The notes under the pieces are model-generated. The model made no database searches. It saw nothing but the letters and a program-made list of their open reading frames with translations, and was not told the DNA's origin. A DNA stretch of 64,000 nucleotides. Source: an uncultured Sphingomonadaceae bacterium (GTDB lineage: Bacteria > Pseudomonadota > Alphaproteobacteria > Sphingomonadales > Sphingomonadaceae). Position numbers and translations under genes: made by a program. Shown in pieces: positions 25,685-35,182 of the stretch (positions are counted from its first letter, which is position 1; each line of letters begins with the position of its first letter). The stretch is from assembly GCA_937996655.1 (NCBI GenBank), contig CALKUK010000014.1, forward strand, positions 372,001 through 436,000, in the 5' to 3' direction.

Positions 25685-26274
25685 GGATTGGGTTTGGCGT
25701 CTGGTGCCCGACCGTAAAGGGCCACAGCAGGTCTCTGTCGCAGGGCTTCTGGCAGCAGGCGGGCGTTGCGGGCATCGGGTCCGATATGGACGGGATTGTC
25801 CGCGCTGATCACAGGGGCCGCAGACCCGGCGGCGAGGGCGTGATGCGGCACCGCCGCCGGTGGCAGAGACTGAAGGTCGTCGCTCGCGTGCAAAGGGGAT
25901 GCGGCAAATGTCTGGACAAAGACTTCGCCATGCCCCCCTTCAATGGCGATCAGCGCCTCTGTGGCTTCGGGCCGTTGATCAAAAAGGGTCGCGGCCAGCA
26001 GCGCATGGGTTGAATAGCCCTGCACCGGCACAGCCCAGGCGAGCCCAAGTGCCTTGGCGGCGGCCAGCCCGACGCGGACCCCTGTGAAGCTGCCCGGGCC
26101 GCAATTGACCAGAATGGCGTCCGCACGGCCGCCATCTGGCAATTCCGCGATCATCGGGATGAGACGCTCGGCATGGCCACGCGCCACATCTTCATGGACA
26201 TACGCGATGACGCGGTCATCCTCGATCAGAGCCACCGAGCAGGCCGTCGTTGCCGTCTCGATGACGAGGATCAT
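25681..26274 (-). CDS. tsaB: tRNA threonylcarbamoyladenosine biosynthesis protein TsaB
   Basis: This 197-residue protein is the scaffold partner of TsaD in making t6A37 in ANN-decoding tRNAs. The ASKHA-fold start MILVIETATTACSVALIEDD and the NCGPGSFTGVRVGLAAAKAL segment near residue 60 are diagnostic. The ATG at 26274 is chosen because the preceding 26 codons have no family match. It overlaps rimI by 4 bp and follows the nitroreductase gene by 7 bp. Confidence 0.95.
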   Translation of the reverse strand: MILVIETATTACSVALIEDDRVIAYVHEDVARGHAERLIPMIAELPDGGRADAILVNCGPGSFTGVRVGLAAAKALGLAWAVPVQGYSTHALLAATLFDQRPEATEALIAIEGGHGEVFVQTFAASPLHASDDLQSLPPAAVPHHALAAGSAAPVISADNPVHIGPDARNARLLPEALRQRPAVALYGRAPDAKPNP

Positions 26275-26281
26275 GCGCGCG

Positions 26282-26872
26282 TCAGACGACTGTGTTGAAC
26301 CGGTCAAAGCCGGGGCGCGGGGAACGGTCGAAGATGGAGGCTGGGTCACCATAGCCGAGCGTTGAAATGAAGTTGGACTTCACCGTCGTGCCGGCAAAGA
26401 ACGCCGCATCGACGGCGTCATTTGAAAAGCCCGACATCGGCCCGGTATCGAGCCCAAGCGCACGGGCGGCCAGCATGAAATAGGCACCCTGCAGAGTCGA
26501 ATTGCGGAACGTGGTCGATTGGATCATCGCGTCATTCCCGACAAACCAGCTGCGCGCATCGGCATGCGGGAAGAGTTCGGGCAGCTGCTCGTAAAATTCC
26601 ATGTCCATGCCGATGATGACAGTGACGGGCGCGCTCAGGATCTTTTCGCCATTCGCCGGCATGGTCAGCGCGGCAAGCTTTTCCTTGGACTCCTGGCTCA
26701 CGCACCAGACGAGGCGTGCGGGCAGGCAGTTGGCCGAGGTCGGCCCATATTTCATCAGCTCCCAAATGGCATCGAGCTGTTCGGTCGAAACGGCCTTATC
26801 GAGATAACCGTTAAAGGTGCGGGCCGTGCGGAACAGCTGATCGAGCGCCGCGTCGTTGAGAGGCTGGGCCAT
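26282..26872 (-). CDS. Nitroreductase-family malonic semialdehyde reductase (RutE/HadB-like)
   Basis: This 196-residue flavoprotein opens with ALDQLFRTARTFNGYLDKAV and has MKYGPTSANCLPARLVWCVS, the FMN-binding nitroreductase signature, plus the SGFSNDAVDAAFF and STLGYGDP segments of the RutE subgroup. Those enzymes reduce malonic semialdehyde to 3-hydroxypropionate, but no pyrimidine-degradation genes are nearby, so the physiological role is open. It sits between nifU and tsaB. Confidence 0.88.
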   Translation of the reverse strand: MAQPLNDAALDQLFRTARTFNGYLDKAVSTEQLDAIWELMKYGPTSANCLPARLVWCVSQESKEKLAALTMPANGEKILSAPVTVIIGMDMEFYEQLPELFPHADARSWFVGNDAMIQSTTFRNSTLQGAYFMLAARALGLDTGPMSGFSNDAVDAAFFAGTTVKSNFISTLGYGDPASIFDRSPRPGFDRFNTVV

Positions 26873-26901
26873 AGGTCGTGTCCTGTCTTGAGAAGGTGAA
26901 A

Positions 26902-27474
26902 TCAGATCGCGAGGACTTCGGTTACTTCAGGCACATAATGCTTGAGCAACTGTTCAATGCCATTTTTGAGCGTGGCTGTGGATGATGGGCAGCCCGCGCA
27001 GGCGCCCTGCATCTTCAGATAGACCACGCCCTTTTCAAACCCGCGATAGACGATGTCGCCGCCATCATTGGCAACGGCGGGGCGGATGCGCGTTTCGATC
27101 AACTCCTTGATCTGGACGATGACGTCTTCATCGGCGGGATCGTCGTTGAACGAGGCGTCTTCGGCCGGCACGCTGAAGCCCGCTGTTGCCGGCTTGAACA
27201 GCGGCATGTTCGCGGAAAAATGGTCCAGCAGGATCGACAGCACATCTGGCTTCAGATGCGCCCAAGACGTGCCGGGGCCCGCCGTGACAGAAATGAAGTC
27301 GCGCCCAAAGAACACACCCTCCACATCGCCCAGCGTGAACAGCGCTTCAGCCAATGGGGAGGCCTCTGCCTCTTCGGGGGACGCAAAGTCGCGGGTGCCG
27401 GCGCTCATGACTGCACGACCGGGCAGGAACTTCAGCGTCGACGGATTTGGGGTGGTTTCGGTTTCTATCAGCAT
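26902..27474 (-). CDS. NifU-family Fe-S cluster scaffold/carrier
   Basis: This 190-residue protein has an N-terminal Nfu_N domain (ETETTPNPSTLKFLPG) and a C-terminal NifU-like domain with the cluster-binding C159-A-G-C162 pair in MQGACAGCPSST. It delivers iron-sulfur clusters to target apoproteins; MiaB in the same gene run and LeuC elsewhere in the window are examples of cluster enzymes, not proven clients. The ATG at 27474 is the true start; the 27 codons before it are not conserved-looking. Confidence 0.94.
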   Translation of the reverse strand: MLIETETTPNPSTLKFLPGRAVMSAGTRDFASPEEAEASPLAEALFTLGDVEGVFFGRDFISVTAGPGTSWAHLKPDVLSILLDHFSANMPLFKPATAGFSVPAEDASFNDDPADEDVIVQIKELIETRIRPAVANDGGDIVYRGFEKGVVYLKMQGACAGCPSSTATLKNGIEQLLKHYVPEVTEVLAI

Positions 27475-27505
27475 GGTCTCTATCTGGGGGCTGGGAGGCG
27501 CGCGA

Positions 27506-28636
27506 TCAAGCGGCTTTGCGGACAAAGACGGTGCCCACCGAATATCCCGCACCAAAAGAACAGATTAGCCCCACATCGCCTGCCGCCAGATCCTGGCTGT
27601 GTTTATGGAACGCGATGACGGATCCCGCGGACGAGGTGTTGGCATAGGTGTCGAGCACCGTCGGGCTTTCATCGGGCTCGGCTTCATGGCCCAAAACGCG
27701 CGAGGCGATGAGTCGGTTCATGCCGGCATTGGCCTGATGCAGCCACATCCGGCGCAGTTGCTCCGGCGCCAGCGACAGCCGGTCGAGCTGCTGGAGGATC
27801 AGCTCCGATACCATCGGCACGACTTCCTTGAAGACCTTGCGCCCTTCCTGAACGAAGAGCTTGTCCCGCGCATCGCGTGCTTCGGGGGCTGCCCGGTTGA
27901 GGAAGCCGAAATTGTTGCGGATGTTGTTCGAGAACTGCGTTTTCAGCTTGGTGCCGATGATTTCCCAATGGTCGGCCGGTGCCATCGACTTTTCTTCAAC
28001 AAGGATGGCCGTTGCCACATCACCGAAGATGAAGTGGCTGTCGCGGTCCCGCCAGTTGAGGTGGCCGGAGCAGATTTCCGGGTTCACGACGAGGACGGAC
28101 TTGGCATTGCCAGCGCGGATAAAGTCTGCCGCAGTCTGGATGCCGAAGGTCGCAGACGAGCAGGCAACGTTCATGTCAAAGCCAAAGCCGTCAATGCCGA
28201 GTGCATCCTGAATTTCAACGGCAATCGCCGGATAGGCGCGCTGGAGGTTGGAACAGGCGCACAACACAGCGTCCACATCCTTAGCATCCCGGCCCGCCCG
28301 TGCGAGGGCCTCGCGGGCCGCCGTCACGCCCATTTCGGCGAGGATCGACAGCTCTTCATTTGGCCGCTCCGCGATGCGCGGGCACATGGTGTCCGGATCA
28401 AGGATGGGCGCTTTGGAGACAACATGGCGGGATTTGATGCCGCTCGCCTTTTCGATGAATTCAACCGAACTCGGCTGAAGGGCGTCGATGTCGCCGGCTT
28501 CAATCGCGGCGGCATTTTCCGCGTTGAAGCGGTCGACATAGGTGTTGAAGCTGGCGACCAGTTCTTCATTCGAGATACTGTCGGGCGGTGTGTACAGTCC
28601 GGTCGCAGAAATCACTGGAGTGAAGATGCTGGTCAT
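27506..28636 (-). CDS. Beta-ketoacyl-ACP synthase III family protein
   Basis: This 376-residue thiolase-fold enzyme carries the catalytic Cys159 in NVACSSATF, His in WLHQANAGM and Asn in YANTSSAGS, the FabH triad. It is about 50 residues longer than housekeeping FabH, with an insertion after the first strand (residues 30-60) that is seen in specialised KAS III proteins. It may start an unusual fatty-acyl chain or act with CoA rather than ACP. No other fatty-acid genes are adjacent. It is divergent from rel and has a GAGGGGGA ribosome site. Confidence 0.88.
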   Translation of the reverse strand: MTSIFTPVISATGLYTPPDSISNEELVASFNTYVDRFNAENAAAIEAGDIDALQPSSVEFIEKASGIKSRHVVSKAPILDPDTMCPRIAERPNEELSILAEMGVTAAREALARAGRDAKDVDAVLCACSNLQRAYPAIAVEIQDALGIDGFGFDMNVACSSATFGIQTAADFIRAGNAKSVLVVNPEICSGHLNWRDRDSHFIFGDVATAILVEEKSMAPADHWEIIGTKLKTQFSNNIRNNFGFLNRAAPEARDARDKLFVQEGRKVFKEVVPMVSELILQQLDRLSLAPEQLRRMWLHQANAGMNRLIASRVLGHEAEPDESPTVLDTYANTSSAGSVIAFHKHSQDLAAGDVGLICSFGAGYSVGTVFVRKAA

Positions 28637-28787
28637 TCAGGGTCCCCCTCGGACGAAATTTTTTGTGCCCTAGACCGGTGACTCCGGGCGCGCAATGGCG
28701 GGAATAAAGACCGTATTGCGGCTCTGCACAAAGAAAAGCCCGCCTTTCCGCTTGCGCAAACCCTTCGCCGTCCGCCACATTAGGGGT

Positions 28788-30875
28788 ATGTTGCGTCAGT
28801 ACGAACTTGTTGAAAAGGTAAAGGGTTACGACCCGGAGGCAGATGAGGATCTGCTGAATAAGGCCTATGTGTTTTCCATGAAAGCGCATGGGACCCAGCT
28901 TCGTGCGTCGGGAGATCCTTATTTCAGCCACCCCATCGAGGTGGCGGGTCTGCTGACCGATTTGAAGCTGGATGATGAGACGATCGCCACCGCCATCCTG
29001 CACGATACGATCGAAGATACGCTGGCCACGCCGGAACAGATTGAAAAGCTGTTTGGCGCCAATGTCGCGCGATTGGTGGATGGCGTCACCAAATTGTCCA
29101 AGATCGAAGCGCTGACCGAGAATGAGCGCGCAGCGGAGAACCTGCGCAAGTTCCTGCTCGCAATGTCTGATGACATTCGCGTTCTGTTGGTGAAGCTTGC
29201 CGATCGTCTGCACAATATGCGCACGCTGCACTTCATCAAATCTGAAGAAAAGCGCCGCCGCATCGCGCGGGAAACGATGGACATTTATGCGCCGCTCGCC
29301 GAGCGGATCGGCATGTATGAGTTCATGAAGGAGATGCAGACCCTCTCCTTTCGGGAGCTTGAGCCCGAAGCCTATGCGTCGATCACCAAGCGGCTGGAAC
29401 AGCTGCAGGAGGGCGGCGGAGACAGGATCGCGCGCATCAGTTCCGGCATGAAGATGCTGCTGTCCCGCGCGGGGATTGAGGCCGATGTGAGCGGGCGCGA
29501 AAAGCACCCCTTTTCCATCTGGCGTAAGATGGCGGAGCGGCACATCAGTTTTGAACAATTGTCGGACGTTATGGCGTTCCGAGCGATCGTGCCGGATACG
29601 GAGGCCTGCTACACCGCATTGGGCCTGATCCACCGTCGGTGGCCGATGGTTCCGGGTCGGTTCAAAGACTATATCTCGACGCCCAAGCGCAACGGATATC
29701 GCTCGCTCCACACGTCTGTCATTCACAATGAAAAGGTGCGTATCGAAATCCAGATCCGCAGCCGCGAAATGCATGCGCAGGCCGAATATGGCTATGCCGC
29801 GCACTGGGCCTATAAATCCGGTGTGAAGCAGCCCGCATCGCAGGCAGCCTGGATTCAGGATCTCGTTGAAATTCTCGACCATGCCGAAAGCCCGGAAGAG
29901 CTGCTCGAACACACGCGCATGGCGATGTATCAGGATCGCATTTTTGCGTTCACGCCCAAGGGGGAGCTGATCCAGCTGCCCAAAGGCGCGACGCCTGTTG
30001 ATTTTGCCTATGCCATCCACACGACCTTGGGCGACACCGCCGTCGGCGCGAAGGTCAACGGACGCGTCGTGCCGCTGCGGACGGCCATTGAAAATGGTGA
30101 TCAGGTCGAAATTCTGAAATCCAAGGCGCAGGAGCCACAGCCTGTCTGGCTCGGCTTTGCGGTGACAGGAAAGGCACGCGCCGCCATCCGCCGCTTCGTC
30201 CGCAATAAGGAAGAGGATGAGCTTATCGCTCTTGGCCACAGCATCTATGATGAGATCGCCGCGCGGCTTCCCGGAAAGCTTGGCAAGACAGCGATGGCCG
30301 ACGCGATCAAACGGCTGAAGGTCAAGGATGAAGACGGGCTGATGACGGCGATTGCCCGCCAGAGCGTCACGGATGCCCAGTTGATGGATGCGCTGATGCC
30401 CGGCTCGGCCGCCAAGGCCAATGGCAAGATACCGGGTCAGCGTCAGGCCATCTCCATCCGTGGGCTTCGCCCTGGTGTGGCCTTTGATCTGGCCGAATGT
30501 TGCCGCCCTGTCCCCGGGGACAGGATCGTCGGGTTGCGCAGGCCCGATGAAGCGATTGAAGTGCACACGATTGACTGTCCGCGCCTTGCCGATGGCGTGG
30601 ATGCCGATTGGCTTGATCTCGCCTGGGGGGATGGATCGGACGGCGGCACGGCGCGGCTCAACATCGTTGTGCGCAACCAGCCCGGGTCTTTGGCCGTCAT
30701 GGCGGGCATTTTCGGGCAGAATGAGGCCAATATCCTTAACCTGCGCATGGAAAATAGGGATGCGAGCTTCCACACCTTCATCGTCGATCTGGAGGTCCGC
30801 GATCTCCAGCATCTGACGCGTATTCTAGCCGCGCTGCGGGCGGCGGATGCGATTGCGCAGGCGGAACGGATTTAA
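28788..30875 (+). CDS. Bifunctional (p)ppGpp synthetase/hydrolase Rel
   Basis: This 695-residue stringent-response enzyme makes and degrades (p)ppGpp. The HD hydrolase domain is intact (HPIEVAGLL, then TAILHDTIEDT near residue 77). The synthetase domain has RFKDYISTPKRNGYRSLHT near residue 290, with the RxKD form seen in bifunctional enzymes. TGS and C-terminal ACT domains follow, the latter as NIVVRNQPGSLAVMAGIFG. The start at 28788 fits the family N-terminus, although its AGGGG site is unusually close. The downstream TPR gene begins 3 bp after the stop. Confidence 0.95.
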   Translation: MLRQYELVEKVKGYDPEADEDLLNKAYVFSMKAHGTQLRASGDPYFSHPIEVAGLLTDLKLDDETIATAILHDTIEDTLATPEQIEKLFGANVARLVDGVTKLSKIEALTENERAAENLRKFLLAMSDDIRVLLVKLADRLHNMRTLHFIKSEEKRRRIARETMDIYAPLAERIGMYEFMKEMQTLSFRELEPEAYASITKRLEQLQEGGGDRIARISSGMKMLLSRAGIEADVSGREKHPFSIWRKMAERHISFEQLSDVMAFRAIVPDTEACYTALGLIHRRWPMVPGRFKDYISTPKRNGYRSLHTSVIHNEKVRIEIQIRSREMHAQAEYGYAAHWAYKSGVKQPASQAAWIQDLVEILDHAESPEELLEHTRMAMYQDRIFAFTPKGELIQLPKGATPVDFAYAIHTTLGDTAVGAKVNGRVVPLRTAIENGDQVEILKSKAQEPQPVWLGFAVTGKARAAIRRFVRNKEEDELIALGHSIYDEIAARLPGKLGKTAMADAIKRLKVKDEDGLMTAIARQSVTDAQLMDALMPGSAAKANGKIPGQRQAISIRGLRPGVAFDLAECCRPVPGDRIVGLRRPDEAIEVHTIDCPRLADGVDADWLDLAWGDGSDGGTARLNIVVRNQPGSLAVMAGIFGQNEANILNLRMENRDASFHTFIVDLEVRDLQHLTRILAALRAADAIAQAERI

Positions 30876-30878
30876 CCC

Positions 30879-32498
30879 ATGGCGACACCCGTTCCCCAGC
30901 CCGATTTCTCCCGACAGATGCGCAATCCCGTGCTGCTGGAGGCGGCCGTCGCCCTCAATGAGAACCGCTTGCACGATGCCGAACCGCTGCTGCGTCAGCA
31001 TCTAAAGGCAGACCCGTTTGATGTCGCCGCCATCCGCATGATGGCGGAACTGGCGGGGCGTATTGGCCGATTGAAAGACGCAGAAGCGCTGCTGCGGCGC
31101 GCGGTGGAACTGGCGCCCAATTTCATCCCGGCGCGGTCCAATCTGGCGATCGTGCTCTATCGTCAGAACCGGGCGGATGAAGCGATTGCTGCGCTGGAGG
31201 CGCTGTCCGAACTCGACCCCGATGATGTGACGCATGACAGCCTGAAAGCCGCAGCCAAGGGCAGGCTCGGCGATTATGACGAGGCGATTGAGCTTTACGG
31301 CTCGGTCCTAGATCGTTTCCCTGATCAGCCAAAAATCTGGATGTCCTATGGCCATCTGCTGAAGACGGTCGGCCAGCAGGCGGAAAGCATCGCCGCCTAT
31401 CGCCGCGCGCTCGATATTGCGCCCGCGCTGGGGGAAGTCTGGTGGAGCCTCGCCAACCTCAAAACGGTGCGTTTTGACGATGCTGACATGGCCTTGATGA
31501 CGTCGGGACTGACACGCACCGATATCTCGACGGAAGACCGCTTCCACCTCCATTTCGCACTCGGCAAGGCGCTGGAGGACCGAAAGGACGCGGACGCTGC
31601 CTTTGGCCATTATGACGAAGGCAATCGCCTGCGCGCAGCAGAGCTGGAAAGCCATGAGCGCAATGTTTCGCGCCATGTCGCGGCGGCAAAGGTGCTGTTC
31701 ACGCCCGATTTCTTTGCTCAGCGGGCCGGGCAGGGCTGTGATGTGGCAGACCCCATCTTCATCCTTGGCCTGCCGCGCGCTGGATCAACGCTTTTGGAGC
31801 AGATCCTGTCCAGCCATTCGCTGGTTGAAGGGACGATGGAGTTGCCCGACATCCCGCACATCGCCGGGCAATTGGGCAGCATTGACCATTGGCCAAAGAA
31901 GCTGGCCGAGGCCTCGGCAGAAGACCTCCGCCGCATGGGTGAGACGTTTCTGGAACGCACCCGCATCCAGCGCAAGACGGACAAGCCCTTCTTCATCGAC
32001 AAGCTGCCCAACAATTGGCTGCACGTCGGGCTGATCCATCTGATCCTGCCCAATGCGAAGATCATTGATGCGCGGCGTCACCCGATGGCGTGCTGTTTTT
32101 CCAACTTCAAACAGCATTTCGCGCGCGGCCAGGGCTTTACGTACAGTCTGACGGATATTGGTCGCTATTATGCCGACTATGTGGAGTTCATGGCGCATAT
32201 CGACCGCGTGCTGCCGGGCCGTGTCGTTCGGATGTTCCATGAAGACATGGTCGATGACAGTGCGCGGGAGATCCGCCGGTTGCTCGAGGCGCTTGGTTTG
32301 CCCTTTGAGGAGAGCTGCCTGCGCTTCTGGGAGAATGACCGCGCCGTTCGCACGGCAAGTTCGGAGCAGGTTCGCCGTCCGATCTTCAAAGAAGGCACCG
32401 AACAATGGCGCCTTTTCGAGCCGCATCTGGATGCCTTGAAGTCAGCGCTTGGTCCCGTTTTGCAAGACTATCCTGCGGTGCCGGCGTCGTTTTTATAG
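30879..32498 (+). CDS. TPR-repeat sulfotransferase-family protein
   Basis: This 539-residue protein has tetratricopeptide repeats over about residues 15-200 (for example AEALLRRAVELAPNFIPARSNLA) and a sulfotransferase domain from residue 285. The 5'-phosphosulfate-binding loop appears as LGLPRAGSTLLEQILSSH, and the 3'-phosphate-binding part as RHPMACCFSNFKQHF. TPR-sulfotransferase proteins of this kind are frequent in marine and freshwater alphaproteobacteria; acceptor molecules are unknown. It starts 3 bp after rel and may be cotranscribed. Confidence 0.88.
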   Translation: MATPVPQPDFSRQMRNPVLLEAAVALNENRLHDAEPLLRQHLKADPFDVAAIRMMAELAGRIGRLKDAEALLRRAVELAPNFIPARSNLAIVLYRQNRADEAIAALEALSELDPDDVTHDSLKAAAKGRLGDYDEAIELYGSVLDRFPDQPKIWMSYGHLLKTVGQQAESIAAYRRALDIAPALGEVWWSLANLKTVRFDDADMALMTSGLTRTDISTEDRFHLHFALGKALEDRKDADAAFGHYDEGNRLRAAELESHERNVSRHVAAAKVLFTPDFFAQRAGQGCDVADPIFILGLPRAGSTLLEQILSSHSLVEGTMELPDIPHIAGQLGSIDHWPKKLAEASAEDLRRMGETFLERTRIQRKTDKPFFIDKLPNNWLHVGLIHLILPNAKIIDARRHPMACCFSNFKQHFARGQGFTYSLTDIGRYYADYVEFMAHIDRVLPGRVVRMFHEDMVDDSAREIRRLLEALGLPFEESCLRFWENDRAVRTASSEQVRRPIFKEGTEQWRLFEPHLDALKSALGPVLQDYPAVPASFL

Positions 32499-32501
32499 GT
32501 G

Positions 32502-32515
32502 TTGCATTTATGCAA
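32502..32515. promoter_or_regulatory. Perfect palindrome upstream of TonB receptor gene
   Basis: The sequence ttgcatttatgcaa is a 6-bp inverted repeat with a 2-bp centre, 100 bp before the receptor start and 3 bp after the preceding stop. It may be an operator for the receptor gene; the cognate regulator is unknown. Confidence 0.35.
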
Positions 32516-32553
32516 TACACTGTGGCGATAGTTGCCAATTGGCCGCCTCAACA

Positions 32554-32582
32554 TTGACCGCGACTCTCCAAAAGCACATTCT
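32554..32582 (+). promoter_or_regulatory. Possible sigma-70-type promoter of TonB receptor gene
   Basis: A ttgacc box at 32554-32559 is followed, after about 17 bp, by cattct, a poor -10 match. It lies 56 bp before the receptor start, in the only gap of its transcription unit. Confidence 0.3.
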
Positions 32583-32614
32583 GCACCGAATAAGTTACTT
32601 TCAGGGAGTGCCCA

Positions 32615-35029
32615 ATGACCGTTCATCGTACGCGCCGCGCCGCTTTGGTCGCGCTGCTCGGCAGCACCATGTTGATGCCGACCATGGCTCTCGCGCAGGA
32701 CGCTGCCGAGGATTCGAACGACGACATCATCGTCACGGCCCTCAAGCGCGATGAATCGCTGCAGAGCGTTCCCCTTTCCATTCAGGCCATTGGTACCGAA
32801 AAGCTGGACCAGCTTCAGGTTCAGGAATTTGCCGATTATGTGAAGTTCCTGCCCTCCGTCACGATCCAGACGGCTGGCCCCGGATTTGCGCAGGTCTATT
32901 TCCGCGCAGTTGCCTCGGGCGAAAATGCGAACCACTCCACCTCGCAGCCGACCGTCGGCATGTATCTGGATGAACAGCCGATCACGACCATTCAGGGCGC
33001 GCTCGACATTCACGTCTACGACATGGCGCGCGTCGAGGCGCTCGCAGGCCCTCAGGGCACGCTCTATGGCGCAAGCTCGATGGCGGGCACGATCAAGCTT
33101 GTCACCAACAAGCCCGACACGAAGGGCTTTTATGGCGAACTGAGCGGCGAGCTGAACAGCGTGTCGCATGGTGCGGCCGGCGGCACAGCTGAAGGCTTCA
33201 TCAACGCCCCGATCAGCGACACCATCGCTGTGCGTGCGGTGGGCTGGTATCGCCGCGACGGTGGCTATATCGACAATATCCATGGCACTCGGACCTACCC
33301 GACGTCGGGTGTCACGGCGGACAATACGGCGCTCGTCAAAAAGAACTATAACGACGCCGAAACCTATGGCGGCCGCGTCGCACTCGGCATCGACCTTGAT
33401 GACAATTGGACGATCACGCCGTCCGTCATGGGGCAGGTTCAGAAGACCAACGGCAGCTATGCGCAAGAGCGCGGCCTGAAGTATCAGACGATCCAGTACA
33501 ATCCCGAAGGCTCGGTTGATAAGTGGTGGAATGCGGGCCTGACCATTCAGGGTAAGCTCGGCAACTGGGATGTGACCTACGCCAACGGCTATCTCAACCG
33601 TCGCGACAAGGTGGAGTCCGACTATTCGGACTATTCCTACTTCTATGACGCGATCTCGGGCTATGGTGCCTATTTCTACGACAATGCGGGCAACACGGTC
33701 AGCCCGAACCAGTATATTGTCGGCAAGGACAAGTACAAAAAGTACTTCCAGGAATTCCGCGTTTCGTCGCCGTCGGACAGCCGCCTGCGCGTGATCGCGG
33801 GCCTGTTCTGGCAGCGTCAGTCGCACAATATCGAACAGAATTACATCATCGATAACATCGCTGACGCCATCACCGTCACGGGGACAGACAGCAACATCTG
33901 GCTGACCAAGCAGCAGCGCGTTGACCGCGATCAGGCCGCGTTCGGTGAAGTGTCATTCGATGTGACCGACAAGCTGACGCTGACCGGCGGCATCCGCGCC
34001 TATCACTATAAGAATTCGCTTCAGGGCTTCTTTGGCTATTCCGCCGGCTATTCGAGCAAGACCGGCGAAGCCGCGTGCCTCAACACCGATGGCACAACGC
34101 GCCGCGCCAACCCGGCGGGCACTCCGGTGCCGATCCTCGTTCCGGGCAGCCCCTGCACGAACGTCGACAAGACAACGTCGGACAGCGGCTTCATCCATAA
34201 GTTGAACGCAACCTATAAGTTCAATGATGACGCGCTCATCTATGCGACATGGTCACGCGGGTTCCGCCCCGGCGGCGTCAACCGTCGCGGCACGCTCCCG
34301 CCTTATCGGGGTGACCAGATCGACAACTACGAACTGGGCTGGAAAACCACCTTCGGTCACTTCCGCTTCAACGGCGCTGCCTATCAGCTGGACTGGAATG
34401 ACATTCAGCTGTCCTTCCTCGGGGCCAATGGCCTGACCGAGGTCCGCAATGCCGGTGTCGCCCGCATCCGCGGTGTCGAGTTGGATCTCGGATATCGCAA
34501 AGGTGGCCTCTCGCTGACGGCGGGCATGAGCTATAACGACGCGCAGACCCGTCGGGACTTCTGCAAGATCGCCAATTCGGCGTTTGATTGCACGATCCCG
34601 GGGCCGCAGGGACAGACCAACGCGCTTCTCGCGCCTTCAGGCTCACGCCTGCCGGTGACGCCCAAGTTCAAGGGCAATGCGATTGCACGCTATGAGTTCC
34701 CGCTGATGGGCTGGAACGGCCATGTGCAGGTCGCAGGCAACCAGACGAGCGGCCGCAAGAGCGATCTTCGTCTCGTCGAAGGCGCGATCAAGGGTGATCT
34801 GAAGGCCTACACCACCGTGGACGTCAGCTTTGGCGCGAAGAATGATGTTTGGACGGCAGAACTCTTTGCCACCAACCTGCTGAACTCCGGCGGGATCATC
34901 AACACGGGCCTCCAGTGCAATGAATCCATTTGCGGTGATGCAGGTGGCGATACGGCATCCGGCGGCGTGTTCTATGATACGGTCATCCGTCCGCGGGTCA
35001 TCGGCGTAAAGCTCGCCCGTAAGTTCTGA
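32615..35029 (+). CDS. TonB-dependent receptor
   Basis: This 804-residue outer-membrane active transporter starts with a signal peptide (about residues 1-28, ending MALA). A TonB-box-like DDIIVTALKRDESLQSVPLS segment follows, then the plug domain, with VEALAGPQGTLYGASSMAGTIK near residue 145, and a 22-strand barrel ending in the aromatic C-terminus KLARKF. The plug style is that of large sphingomonad receptor families, not of a well-defined siderophore receptor, so the ligand is unknown. It has its own upstream gap, and a repeat plus terminator downstream. Confidence 0.93.
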   Translation: MTVHRTRRAALVALLGSTMLMPTMALAQDAAEDSNDDIIVTALKRDESLQSVPLSIQAIGTEKLDQLQVQEFADYVKFLPSVTIQTAGPGFAQVYFRAVASGENANHSTSQPTVGMYLDEQPITTIQGALDIHVYDMARVEALAGPQGTLYGASSMAGTIKLVTNKPDTKGFYGELSGELNSVSHGAAGGTAEGFINAPISDTIAVRAVGWYRRDGGYIDNIHGTRTYPTSGVTADNTALVKKNYNDAETYGGRVALGIDLDDNWTITPSVMGQVQKTNGSYAQERGLKYQTIQYNPEGSVDKWWNAGLTIQGKLGNWDVTYANGYLNRRDKVESDYSDYSYFYDAISGYGAYFYDNAGNTVSPNQYIVGKDKYKKYFQEFRVSSPSDSRLRVIAGLFWQRQSHNIEQNYIIDNIADAITVTGTDSNIWLTKQQRVDRDQAAFGEVSFDVTDKLTLTGGIRAYHYKNSLQGFFGYSAGYSSKTGEAACLNTDGTTRRANPAGTPVPILVPGSPCTNVDKTTSDSGFIHKLNATYKFNDDALIYATWSRGFRPGGVNRRGTLPPYRGDQIDNYELGWKTTFGHFRFNGAAYQLDWNDIQLSFLGANGLTEVRNAGVARIRGVELDLGYRKGGLSLTAGMSYNDAQTRRDFCKIANSAFDCTIPGPQGQTNALLAPSGSRLPVTPKFKGNAIARYEFPLMGWNGHVQVAGNQTSGRKSDLRLVEGAIKGDLKAYTTVDVSFGAKNDVWTAELFATNLLNSGGIINTGLQCNESICGDAGGDTASGGVFYDTVIRPRVIGVKLARKF

Positions 35030-35046
35030 GGACCATCGTAACCTGC

Positions 35047-35113
35047 GTCACCCCAGCGTAGGCTGGGGTCTCTCCGGTTGGGTGCACAAGATGCCAGCTT
35101 GCGCTGGCATGAC
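35047..35113. repeat. 67-bp paired-palindrome repeat, copy 2 (opposite orientation)
   Basis: The halves caccccagcgtaggctgggg and gatgccagcttgcgctggca match the reverse complement of copy 1 at 16978-17044 over its whole length, apart from a few changes and a diverged centre. It lies between the TonB receptor stop and its terminator. Confidence 0.85.
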
Positions 35114-35114
35114 G

Positions 35115-35144
35115 GGGGACGGGGCTTATGCCCTGTCCCCTTTT
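35115..35144 (+). terminator. Intrinsic terminator after TonB receptor gene
   Basis: The stem ggggacgggg/ccctgtcccc has 10 pairs including one G-U, with a 6-nt loop (cttatg), and is followed by TTTT. It directly adjoins the repeat and lies 86 bp after the receptor stop. Confidence 0.88.
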
Positions 35145-35182
35145 CCTTGCGGGAGGGGGCGTCATCGGGCAGACCTGCCGCG

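Noticed and set aside
28566..30812. 748-codon open frame antisense to rel
   Set aside because: It lies wholly opposite a well-recognised Rel enzyme, has no family-like segments and follows from high GC at third codon positions of the sense gene.
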